Source of the DNA: Lentisphaerae bacterium GWF2_49_21
GTDB taxonomy: Bacteria > Verrucomicrobiota > Lentisphaeria > Victivallales > GWF2-50-93
Reading direction: 5' to 3'
Assembly (NCBI GenBank): GCA_001804805.1
Contig: MHBH01000005.1
Location: forward strand, 141,998-205,997
DNA length: 64,000 bases
Shown: one piece after another, positions 9,124 through 17,099 of the stretch
Numbering within the stretch: the first letter of the stretch is position 1
How the letters are laid out: every line of letters begins with the position of its first letter
The notes under the pieces: model-generated
The model's database searches: none
What the model was told of the DNA's origin: nothing
What the model saw: only the letters and a program-made list of their open reading frames with translations
Position numbers and translations under genes: made by a program

Positions 9124-10188
9124 CTACAGTTCCCTCACCGCCTCATGCATCGCCTTGATATTCTCAAGAGGCACATCGGGATTGATAGTGTTGGACGTGA
9201 ACATCACAAGAGATGCTTCGTCCTTGCATATCTCGATTGCGTGCCGGACCTTCTCCTTGATCTGGGCGGGGGTGCAGACTGGAAGTTCGGTTGTCACTGC
9301 GAGCGGGCCTAGGATTACTAGCTTCTCGCCGTCGCGTGTCCTTCGTTTTACGATCTCATCAAGCAACATTCCGCATTCAGGCTGGAATCCCTGGAAGCCC
9401 TTGATGCCGGAGTCAATAAGGAAATCCATGAGAAGCCTGATGTCGCCGTCTGAATGCCAGATCGGACGGCATCCAGCTTCAAGAAGTGGTTCAAGCCCGT
9501 ATTTGAGCTGGGGAGCGTAATATTCCTCCATGAAATCGACAGATATCATGGGGCCGCGTTGAGTGCAGATGTCCTCGCCAAGAAAGACTGCGTGCGGGAA
9601 TATCCCGTCTTTGACCGCCTGTGCGATCAGCCGTGACTGGCAGCGTCCTCTCGCTCCGCCGATCTCCATGAGTTTTCGCGCATGATCAGGATAAAGTCCG
9701 ATGATGCAGAAGTAATTCTCGTATCCGAAGTCGAAGAACCATGTGATTTTCGCTCCGGCGCTCCACTGAGCAGGCATCCAGAGCATGTCGCCGCATTTCT
9801 TCTGCATTGATATCAGTTCATCGCGGAACTTCGCATAGGACTCATTGAAATTGAAGTCCGCCTCGATCTTTTCAGGCGACGGCATCGCATCGATGAATGC
9901 AACAGTATCCTCAAGGCTTTTTCCGCTGTCACTGTGTGCGTAGCTGTGCTGGTCGACAATGCGGTAGCTCCCGCGTTCCTTTGGGACGAGGATATTGGCG
10001 AGTCCATCAGTGCCGAGGATCTCATATGCCCTTATGCTTACACCCTGAGGATCCTGCCAGTACTGATCCTCGGTGACGCCAGCCAGTTTCATTATGTGCT
10101 CCGGACAGGCGATCCATCCACCGAGAATAGGTGTCCTGTCGGGTTTTTCCAGAGTGAACGCCGCTTCCAGTCTTTCCCTGTTATTCAT
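9124..10188 (-). CDS. Uroporphyrinogen decarboxylase (UroD)-like family protein
   Basis: 354 residues of the URO-D superfamily: NNRERLEAAFTLEKPDRTPI at the N-terminus, PIWHSDGDIRLLMDFLIDSG in the middle, and the C-terminal NTINPDVPLENIKAMHEAV. This last pattern is that of the corrinoid methyltransferase-like branch (MtaA/CmuA relatives) rather than haem biosynthesis, and no other haem gene is near. PVC and Planctomycetes genomes carry many such genes next to sugar-degradation loci. AAAGGGA precedes the ATG at a good distance. The substrate is unknown; a methyl-transfer or demethylation role on methylated sugars or aromatics is only inferred from the family. Confidence 0.82.
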   Translation of the reverse strand: MNNRERLEAAFTLEKPDRTPILGGWIACPEHIMKLAGVTEDQYWQDPQGVSIRAYEILGTDGLANILVPKERGSYRIVDQHSYAHSDSGKSLEDTVAFIDAMPSPEKIEADFNFNESYAKFRDELISMQKKCGDMLWMPAQWSAGAKITWFFDFGYENYFCIIGLYPDHARKLMEIGGARGRCQSRLIAQAVKDGIFPHAVFLGEDICTQRGPMISVDFMEEYYAPQLKYGLEPLLEAGCRPIWHSDGDIRLLMDFLIDSGIKGFQGFQPECGMLLDEIVKRRTRDGEKLVILGPLAVTTELPVCTPAQIKEKVRHAIEICKDEASLVMFTSNTINPDVPLENIKAMHEAVREL

Positions 10189-10231
10189 TATGTCCCTTTC
10201 ACGGATAAGACATTTATTGTATTGTAAGTAG

Positions 10232-10249
10232 GACGGGTTTTAACCCGTC
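10232..10249. repeat. Perfect palindromic hairpin
   Basis: GACGGGTT and AACCCGTC flank a two-base loop, a perfect 18-base palindrome preceded by AAGTAG. It lies between divergent genes and recalls the family E hairpin with GGGACGGGC. Confidence 0.6.
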
Positions 10250-10321
10250 AACTAAATCCTGACATATTTAAAATGGCAGACAATACAAGATTTGCAAAGT
10301 TTTATTTTTTCAAAACCGTGC

Positions 10322-10327
10322 TATAAT
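10322..10327 (+). promoter_or_regulatory. Candidate -10 box for the CBS gene
   Basis: A consensus TATAAT stands 46 bases before the CBS start, after a T-rich stretch. No convincing TTGACA -35 at 16-18 bases is seen, so only the -10 is called. Confidence 0.4.
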
Positions 10328-10373
10328 ACCTACTGGATTGGTAAACATTAATTTTTCATGGGAGGGCTGAAAA

Positions 10374-10805
10374 ATGAAAGCGCATGAAATCCTGAAGGAG
10401 AAGGGGAGCAAAGTCCACTGTATTTGCCCGGAGGCGACCATAATGGACGCTGTTTCGCTTCTGTGTGAACACAACATCGGAGCACTTGTTGTCACCGGTG
10501 AAAACTCAGCCGTGAAGGGAATCGTCACCGAACGCGATGTGCTTAGAAATGTCGCCGCATGTGCAAACAACAGGATAAAGGTCAAGGATATAATGACGAA
10601 GGATGTCATTATAGGAATTCCCGATGATGAGATTGAAGCCCTGATGAAGACAATGACCAGTAAGAAAATACGCCATATTCCAATCATGGACAAGGGCAAT
10701 CTTGCCGGAGTGATTTCCATAGGCGACATCCTGAAAAGCCTCCACGACGAGAAAAGCACCAAGATCCGTTATCTTGAAAGCTATATTTCTGGCGGATACA
10801 TGTGA
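10374..10805 (+). CDS. CBS-domain pair protein
   Basis: 143 residues that are almost wholly two CBS domains: repeat one about 8-65 (TIMDAVSLLCEHNIGALVVT, then GIVTERDVLR) and repeat two about 72-128 (VKDIMTKDVIIGIPDDE, then HIPIMDKGNLAGVISIGDIL). CBS pairs bind adenosyl ligands such as AMP, ATP or SAM and act as energy sensors. As a stand-alone protein its partner is unknown. The start has GGGAGGG about eight bases upstream. The metzincin protease gene starts 27 bases after its stop, so the two are probably co-transcribed. Confidence 0.88.
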   Translation: MKAHEILKEKGSKVHCICPEATIMDAVSLLCEHNIGALVVTGENSAVKGIVTERDVLRNVAACANNRIKVKDIMTKDVIIGIPDDEIEALMKTMTSKKIRHIPIMDKGNLAGVISIGDILKSLHDEKSTKIRYLESYISGGYM

Positions 10806-10832
10806 TTGCCGGATATGCCTGGCAAATGACAG

Positions 10833-12245
10833 ATGGAACATATGAGGTCGAAACTTACAATAGCAGCACTTGTCGTTTTACTGGTAATATTGCTGCTTTT
10901 TCTTTTCCGTCCTGGTGAGCCGCTAAACAGGCCAGTAGAGGAATCCACCAGTGGTGATAAGTCTTTGCGTGTGGCAAATATTTCAAACAAATCAAATTTT
11001 CGAATCCAAGCGGATGAGAACGGAGAAGACAAAAGAATCATAGACATGTTTCTAGGTAATCCTGCGGCGGCCTCATGTTCGAGCGAATCCGCTTCGAGGA
11101 CGAGGACCGCCCAGCTGAACAGGGACGGGCTCGATGGACTTTCGCCGGGCGACGAACTTATGCTGAATCTTTTCGAGGATGCCTCATACGAAGCCATGAT
11201 CAACGAGAGCTATACCGATGTTAATGGGGCGAAGGTGCTGACAGGAAGCATTGGCGGCGACAGTTCCGGAGGGAGCATGTATATTTCCACCTTCGAAGGG
11301 AAAACCGTTGCATTTGTCGAGGTTCCGTCCGATGACAAGATATTTTCAACTGGTACCGGCAATGGAATAGACTACTCTGTTTTCGAGCAGGACAAGAACA
11401 AGATGGACATAGTGAAGAACGAGAGTGATGTATTGACGACGAAGAATATCAATCTTCCCAAGGAATTGCAGCCGCCAGACAATGCCGACTTTTTGTTTGC
11501 CCCGAATATTTCCACATCATCAGAGGGCCGTTCTGTGGAAAGCATGATAGACGTCATGTTTGTCTATACGCGTTCAGCCAGTCTTTGGGCTGAAAACAAT
11601 TACCAGGGGCCGATGGAGAATCTCATGGCAATAGCGGTTGCGAGAGCCAATACCGTGCTTGCGAACAGCGGGATCCGGGCGAGGTTCAGGCTTGTCCATT
11701 CTCAGGAGATCAGTTACAATGCGGCTGGTGAGAACAAAGGCAGTACGACAACTGATTTGGCGAACATAACCTTCAATGATACGATCATGGAAATGCGCAA
11801 CAAGTATGGGGCCGATATTGTGACTTTGGTGACGGCATGCGAGGACACTGGCGGAATCGGATGGCTTTTCAACGGAAATTCTGCGTTCGCCTACAATGTG
11901 TGCCGTGTAAAGCAGCTTGCGAACTCATACACGTTCTCCCATGAATGCGGCCACACTCTCGGATGCGGGCATTCGAAGCTGCAGGCCGGGCGTGTAGCAG
12001 GTTATTTCACTTATTCGGCCGGATGGCAGTGGTCCGGAAAGGATGGAAAGGGATATCATACGGTAATGACTTATGACAGCAGCGCCAATCCGATAGTTGT
12101 CCCGTATTATTCCAATCCCTCATTGAAATACAAGGGTATTCCAATGGGAGATGCGAATGATGCGAACAACTCGCTTACGATCTTAATGCTGAAAGACAGG
12201 ATATCCTCCTTCCGTGAGTCAATTGAAAGTCCGGAATTGCATTGA
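10833..12245 (+). CDS. Metzincin metalloprotease (reprolysin/M12-like), membrane-anchored or secreted
   Basis: 470 residues. A hydrophobic segment at about 8-26 is a signal anchor or signal peptide. A pro-region follows to about 235. The catalytic domain begins near IDVMFVYTRSASLW. The zinc site HECGHTLGCGH (370-380) fits HExxHxxGxxH exactly, with ligands H370, H374 and H380 and catalytic E371. The Met-turn is at M412 (VMTYDS), and the segment before it reads SAGWQW. Extra cysteines lie inside the zinc helix (C372, C378), which is unusual and could cap zinc or form a cysteine switch. An ATG at 10842 is an equal alternative start. It acts outside the cytoplasm; target unknown. Confidence 0.8.
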   Translation: MEHMRSKLTIAALVVLLVILLLFLFRPGEPLNRPVEESTSGDKSLRVANISNKSNFRIQADENGEDKRIIDMFLGNPAAASCSSESASRTRTAQLNRDGLDGLSPGDELMLNLFEDASYEAMINESYTDVNGAKVLTGSIGGDSSGGSMYISTFEGKTVAFVEVPSDDKIFSTGTGNGIDYSVFEQDKNKMDIVKNESDVLTTKNINLPKELQPPDNADFLFAPNISTSSEGRSVESMIDVMFVYTRSASLWAENNYQGPMENLMAIAVARANTVLANSGIRARFRLVHSQEISYNAAGENKGSTTTDLANITFNDTIMEMRNKYGADIVTLVTACEDTGGIGWLFNGNSAFAYNVCRVKQLANSYTFSHECGHTLGCGHSKLQAGRVAGYFTYSAGWQWSGKDGKGYHTVMTYDSSANPIVVPYYSNPSLKYKGIPMGDANDANNSLTILMLKDRISSFRESIESPELH

Positions 12246-12419
12246 AGTTCAAGGGAGCCTCATTTTCCTGTACAGGCAGGCAGTATGACAGTGAATATAG
12301 TGCCGTTGTCGGCAACAGTGATTTCCACATAAATTCCTGGCGCAAGCGCATGCTGATGATGGCCGTGGAAATGCGAGATGTTAGAGGATTATTCGGGATT
12401 CCTCATCCGCGGAGCCATA

Positions 12420-13961
12420 TTATGGTTCTGTCTCAAACGCTCCGATGTTTCCGGCTTTGATGTTCCTGCCTGAAAAATCCTTTCCGCCGTTATCCTTGAT
12501 CGCCATCCCTGCGCCAATGCATTTTGAATCAGGTCCGACACGGAAGAAAGGCAGTTCTGCGAGTTTCGCAGGATCTGCCGGGAGGAGATTCATATTTTCG
12601 GGAACTTTGAGTTTAGGATCGGCGAAAACTCCGACGGTCTTGCCGTTGACAGTCTCCTGTCCGGTCGCCTTTGTCCATTCCTCAAAAGTCTTATACGAGG
12701 CTTTGCCGTCGTTGAAGAGCGCTCCTTTGCCTGTTGCCGACCAGTAGAGGTTGTTTTCAAACCGGGAGTTCTTAAGAGGACCTTTCATGATGTCGTCTCC
12801 GGAGACGAATATGTTGTTGCGGTAGACGATGCCTTTTATGTCGTGGCAGGCGAATACTGCGTGTTTCGTGTTTACTATTACATTATTATATACGAGCGCA
12901 TCGGAGATTCCCTTGCCGCCTTCCCAGACTCCGATGCCGCTGCGCATGTTTTTCGATCCGTCGTTGAAGCTGATGTTGTATCGGACAATGTTGTTCTTCC
13001 AGGTCGGCGCGTCCGGATACTGGCAGAGGAGATATCCACAGCCGACATTGTTGTAGGAAAGGTTGTACTGGAGAATGGAGTTTGTGCATCCTCCGTCGAG
13101 ATCAAATCCTCCTCCGTCAGTACCTGGACTCTTGTTGTCGTGCGATATGCAGTTCTGGATGATCAGCTTGTCGCAGTTCCAGCCCCATATTCCGACCGGA
13201 CCATTGCCTTTCCGCGGCATGTCCCAGCCGTTGTTCGACGCCTCGCAGAATTCTATCAGGCAGCCGACTAGTCCACCGACTACTATTCCGTTTCCACTGT
13301 GGTTGTCCTTGTTCTTCGGATCTCCGGCATTGTTGTCGGCGGTGCAATATCCTATATAGACGTTCTTTGAAATATTCTTGTCCCAGCCGCAGACATTTAT
13401 TCCCGCCGAACCGTTGTCATGCGCATAGACTTTAGTTATCCTGCTGTTCAAGTCTCCGGATGTATTGATCCCTGAAAGCCGGAATCCCGACACGTCGACG
13501 GAATCAATTTCAACATTCTCGGTGCACTTGAGATCTATGCCGCTGCCGTCGCTGCCGTTCTTCCTGCCACAACCTACGAGCTTGAGATTTTGTATCGAGA
13601 TGAATTTGCATTTGTCGAGAGTTATCGCTGTACCGGCTCCGGCGTCTATTGTCGCAGGATTCTTGCCATAAGAGGAGATTTTAACTGGCCTGTCCTTCGT
13701 GCCGGCTATCTTTTCACCTAGGGAAATGCTTCCTTTGAAAACCTGTCCGCCGGCGAGGAGTATCTGATCACCCGGTTTTAAAACGGCCTTGTTGAGCCTT
13801 TCAATTGACTGCCAGGCCTTTTCTGGGGTGCTGCCGGGATTTCCGTCCTTGCCATTTTCCGCGTCTACATAATAGGTGTCGGCGGCATGTAGGCCGACCC
13901 CTGCGAAATTCGCAAGGAACGATATGGATGTGACGAGTGACATGATTTTCATCCTGCGCAT
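12420..13961 (-). CDS. Secreted right-handed parallel beta-helix protein (pectate-lyase-like)
   Basis: 513 residues with an N-terminal signal sequence ending near GLHAAD. After it comes the usual beta-helix entry motif TYYVDAENGKDGNPGSTPEK, then GDQILLAGGQVFKGSISL. The remainder is a long series of N- and G-rich coils (for example ISIQNLKLVGCGRKNGSDGS, DNGSAGINVCGW, CISHDNKSPGTDGGGFDLDG), typical of polysaccharide lyases and related glycan-binding proteins. A short C-terminal domain ends in NIKAGNIGAFE. The start overlaps the end of pcnB by 13 bases, so translation is probably coupled. An internal ATG 18 bases later is also possible. Substrate not assignable. Confidence 0.82.
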   Translation of the reverse strand: MRRMKIMSLVTSISFLANFAGVGLHAADTYYVDAENGKDGNPGSTPEKAWQSIERLNKAVLKPGDQILLAGGQVFKGSISLGEKIAGTKDRPVKISSYGKNPATIDAGAGTAITLDKCKFISIQNLKLVGCGRKNGSDGSGIDLKCTENVEIDSVDVSGFRLSGINTSGDLNSRITKVYAHDNGSAGINVCGWDKNISKNVYIGYCTADNNAGDPKNKDNHSGNGIVVGGLVGCLIEFCEASNNGWDMPRKGNGPVGIWGWNCDKLIIQNCISHDNKSPGTDGGGFDLDGGCTNSILQYNLSYNNVGCGYLLCQYPDAPTWKNNIVRYNISFNDGSKNMRSGIGVWEGGKGISDALVYNNVIVNTKHAVFACHDIKGIVYRNNIFVSGDDIMKGPLKNSRFENNLYWSATGKGALFNDGKASYKTFEEWTKATGQETVNGKTVGVFADPKLKVPENMNLLPADPAKLAELPFFRVGPDSKCIGAGMAIKDNGGKDFSGRNIKAGNIGAFETEP

Positions 13962-15079
13962 GGAACTGTTATCTTGCCTGTCTGTTTAAGGATCTCCTGC
14001 AGTTCGAGCGCGTGCTGGTAGCGGGGGTTCCTGGATGTCCTTCTCTGCGACTTGTCCCGGAGCAGGGCGGTCTGGAGCTGTATTGCCATGACAGACGAGA
14101 ATATCAGACGCTTGGGAAAACAATGAGGACGAAACAGTTCCAAAACGATATGCCTGATGTCCTTCTCGATCCTCGGATAATATTTCCATAACTGGGCATC
14201 GTCGGTCTTTTCCATAGCCGCATACACGAATGGGAAAGCCATGGTGGCGACGGAAAGAGAAAGGCTGTTCCTGTAGATCCCGTTGTCGACACGGGCATTC
14301 CTGAGTTCCAGCAGCCTAAGCATGTCCTCGCATTCCGGAGTATTCCAGTGCAGGTGCACCTGCGGAAGGAAATATGAGAGGAAGTTATATTCGTATAGGA
14401 TTTTCAGGATCTTGTCGGAGCATGTCTTCTTGAGGATCTTCTCCAGTTCAAGGCTGAGCCGCGAATGCGAGACGTTTGCGATCAGCGGTATTTTTTCGAG
14501 CAGAGCTTTTTCGGTCTCAATGTTGATCCTGAAGCCGTACTGTGCGACAAGCTTCAGCGCGCGGAGGATCCTGACCGGATCTTCTATGAACCTTTCAGAG
14601 GGATCTCCGATCATCCTGACGACCCCGCCCTCGAGATCGGCCATACCATGCCCGGAGTGGTCCACGATCTGGTTCTTGACAGGATCATAGAATATGGCGT
14701 TTATCGTAAAGTCCCTGCGGAATGCATCCTCATATGCCGTGCCGTAGGAGTTGTCATGGAAGACAAGCTTCTTTCCGGGAGTGATCACCGGTTCCAGCTT
14801 GTCAGGTTTCCTGCGGAACGTGCTTATCTCTACGATTTCATGGCCGTGGTAGTAATGCGCAAGGCGGAACCTCTTTCCAATTATCATCACCTTCCTTCTT
14901 CCGAAGAGGTGCCTGATCTCTTCCGGAGTCGCTGCAGTCGAGAGATCGTAGTCCTTGGGTTCAAGGCCGAGAAGGAGGTCGCGGACGGCTCCACCGACCA
15001 GGTAGGTTTCGAATCCGGCCTTGTGAAGGGCTTCGATGATCCCCACCACATGTTCAGCTATCTTGTATCTTATTGGCAT
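13949..15079 (-). CDS. pcnB: Poly(A) polymerase / CCA-adding enzyme family (PcnB-like)
   Basis: Class II nucleotidyltransferase of 376 residues. The head domain shows LVGGAVRDLLLG (27-38) and the two metal-binding aspartates D43 and D45 in DYDLSTAATPEE. Next comes VMIIGKRFRLAHYYHG with ISTFRR, a stretch characteristic of bacterial PcnB rather than of tRNA CCA enzymes. RRDFTINAIFYD and RFIEDPVRILRALKLVAQYG complete the family core. Its ATG overlaps the nadB stop (TAATG), and the beta-helix gene overlaps its end. It adds A residues to RNA 3' ends; a CCA role cannot be wholly excluded by sequence alone. Confidence 0.88.
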   Translation of the reverse strand: MPIRYKIAEHVVGIIEALHKAGFETYLVGGAVRDLLLGLEPKDYDLSTAATPEEIRHLFGRRKVMIIGKRFRLAHYYHGHEIVEISTFRRKPDKLEPVITPGKKLVFHDNSYGTAYEDAFRRDFTINAIFYDPVKNQIVDHSGHGMADLEGGVVRMIGDPSERFIEDPVRILRALKLVAQYGFRINIETEKALLEKIPLIANVSHSRLSLELEKILKKTCSDKILKILYEYNFLSYFLPQVHLHWNTPECEDMLRLLELRNARVDNGIYRNSLSLSVATMAFPFVYAAMEKTDDAQLWKYYPRIEKDIRHIVLELFRPHCFPKRLIFSSVMAIQLQTALLRDKSQRRTSRNPRYQHALELQEILKQTGKITVPCAG

Positions 15080-16728
15080 TAAGTATACGGTTCCTGGATT
15101 ATTGTATCGACATAATCCATTTTAGGCTCCCGCTGAGGATAGTCGGCGTTGAAATGGAGGCCTCGGCTTTCCTTCCTGCTCATGGCCGAATCTATGATGA
15201 TCTCGGCGACGGTCGCAATATTGCGGAGTTCGACAAGATCGGGCGTGATAAGGAAATCCCAGTAGTACTTCTCGATTTCGCTCCTGATGTTCTTGATCCT
15301 GTTCTTCGCCCGTTCCAGACGCTTGTTCGTCCTGAAGATGCCGACATAGTCCCACATGAACCTCCTGATCTCATCCCAGTTGTGGGCGATGACGACGAGT
15401 TCGTCCGAATTGGTCGCGTTTCCGCTCCTCCACGTGGGGATCTTGCCGCTGGGGCGTTCGTCGCTGAACTTCTTCATCTTTGATTTGATGTCCTTTGCTG
15501 CGAACTTCGCAATCACCAGCGCTTCGAGAAGACTGTTGCTCGCAAGGCGGTTCGCGCCGTGCAGGCCCGTCGATGCGACTTCTCCGACGGCATATAGTCC
15601 GGCAAGCCCGGTGAATCCGTTGATATCCGTCTTGACTCCCCCGCAGCAGTAATGGGCCGCAGGCACGACCGGTATCGGATCCTTGGCCATGTTTATTCCG
15701 ACCTCGAGGCACTTTCCGAATATGTTCGGGAACCTCCGTTTCAGGAATTCCTCCTTCTTGTGCCTGATGTCGAGGAATGCGCAGGGCTGGCCGATCCGCT
15801 TCAGTTCGTTGTCTATCGCCCTGGCGACAATGTCGCGCGGAGCAAGGCTCGCCATTTTGTGGTATTGGTCCATGAATTCAACAAGGTTCCCTTTGGCGTC
15901 GAGGCGTTTGAGGATGGCGCCTTCGCCGCGTACCGCCTCGCTTATGAGGAAGGATTTCACTTTCGGATGATAAAGGATTGTCGGGTGGAACTGCAGGAAT
16001 TCCATGTTTGCTATTGGAACATGGGCGCGGGAGCACATTGCAATTCCATCACCGGATGCGATGTCGGGATTGCTCGTGTAAAGATATACCTTGCCTGTTC
16101 CGCCCGTGGCGATGGTGATGCTCATGCTCGTGACGGTCTTGACGATGTTGTGCCTTATGTCAAGCACATAAGTGCCGAGTACGCAGTCCTCGCCCATCCA
16201 GCCGAGTCTGCCGGACGTGATGAGATCAATTGCTATATGATACTCGAATATCTTGATGTTCGGATTGGCCCTGCATGCCTTTATCAATATCTTCTCGACC
16301 TCCTCGCCGGTGATGTCACCGGAATGAAGGACGCGTCTCTGTGTGTGTCCGCCTTCGCGCCCGAGATCGAAGTCGCCTACGTCCTGCTGGTGCCCCATCT
16401 CGCCGCGGGTGGTGAAGTGGGCTCCGAGATCGATCAGCTCCTTTATGGCGGCAGGACCGTTCTCAACGATAGTCTTGACAATGTTCTCTTTGCACAGATG
16501 GTCGCCGGCGACCATGGTGTCGCGCAGGTGTTCATCGAATGAGTCCTGTTTGGTGTCCATTACGCAGGCGATACCGCCCTGCGCGTATTTTGTGTTCGCC
16601 TCGTCGACGCTTCTTTTTGTAATAACGGCTACCGAGCCCAGCTTTGAGAGCTGGAGCGCGGTGAAGAGCCCGGCGAGTCCGCTGCCGACCACTATATGAT
16701 CGAAATTCAATACTTCCTTGGTGGACAT
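15079..16728 (-). CDS. nadB: L-aspartate oxidase
   Basis: Oxidises L-aspartate to iminoaspartate, the first step of de novo NAD synthesis. The FAD Rossmann motif is near the N-terminus (HIVVGSGLAGLFTALQLS). It is followed by YAQGGIACVM, the GARFTTRG-equivalent (GAHFTTRGEMGHQQ) and the FrdA-type core GGTGKVYLYTSNPDIASGDG, then CCGGVKTDINGFTG and GLHGANRLASNSLLEALV. The C-terminal helical FAD_binding_2 tail is complete, giving 549 residues. The ATG at 16728 is preferred over an in-frame TTG six bases upstream. The stop overlaps the pcnB start. nadA and nadC are not in the window. In an anaerobe fumarate would be the likely electron acceptor. Confidence 0.95.
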   Translation of the reverse strand: MSTKEVLNFDHIVVGSGLAGLFTALQLSKLGSVAVITKRSVDEANTKYAQGGIACVMDTKQDSFDEHLRDTMVAGDHLCKENIVKTIVENGPAAIKELIDLGAHFTTRGEMGHQQDVGDFDLGREGGHTQRRVLHSGDITGEEVEKILIKACRANPNIKIFEYHIAIDLITSGRLGWMGEDCVLGTYVLDIRHNIVKTVTSMSITIATGGTGKVYLYTSNPDIASGDGIAMCSRAHVPIANMEFLQFHPTILYHPKVKSFLISEAVRGEGAILKRLDAKGNLVEFMDQYHKMASLAPRDIVARAIDNELKRIGQPCAFLDIRHKKEEFLKRRFPNIFGKCLEVGINMAKDPIPVVPAAHYCCGGVKTDINGFTGLAGLYAVGEVASTGLHGANRLASNSLLEALVIAKFAAKDIKSKMKKFSDERPSGKIPTWRSGNATNSDELVVIAHNWDEIRRFMWDYVGIFRTNKRLERAKNRIKNIRSEIEKYYWDFLITPDLVELRNIATVAEIIIDSAMSRKESRGLHFNADYPQREPKMDYVDTIIQEPYT

Positions 16729-16751
16729 GGTCAATATTCTTTATAGTTGAG

Positions 16752-16876
16752 CCAATTGCAAAAGTCAGCAATTGGCAGTGTTCAGGTGTCAGTGTTCAGG
16801 AAGGAGCAATACTTACAAGACACTTTTATTCCGCTTGTTATGCTCTGTTTTGCTGACACCTGACACCCGACACCTG
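16752..16876. repeat. CTGACACC word repeats and short inverted repeats
   Basis: The gap between nadB and lnt holds CAATTG repeats, GTTCAGGTGTCAGTGTTCAGG and, on its right, the complementary CTGACACCTGACACC. Together they form a loose inverted repeat. The rest of the gap to 17100 shows no clear feature except a possible N-terminal extension of lnt from an ATG at 16995. Confidence 0.55.
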
Positions 16877-17099
16877 TATATCAAAACGTTAGTTTTGAAA
16901 TCATCTCAGTTACCTGAAAACCAATAAAATACGCCCGATGGACCGCTTTTTCCATTGAAATTATCAAAAGCTCAAATAGTTTTAATGCCCTATCATGAAC
17001 AAGGACATACAAAACATCGACAAGACTGCCGCTGAACTGCGTGAAACCGAACTTGAAAACAAGGCGGGCAGGGTAGGCAACGAGTGGTGGGAGGTCAGC

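Noticed and set aside
12242..12460. 72-codon frame after the metzincin gene
   Set aside because: Needs a TTG start without a ribosome site, overlaps the beta-helix gene end, and has no family resemblance.
15652..16542. 296-codon plus-strand frame opposite nadB
   Set aside because: Antisense shadow of a clear NadB sequence.
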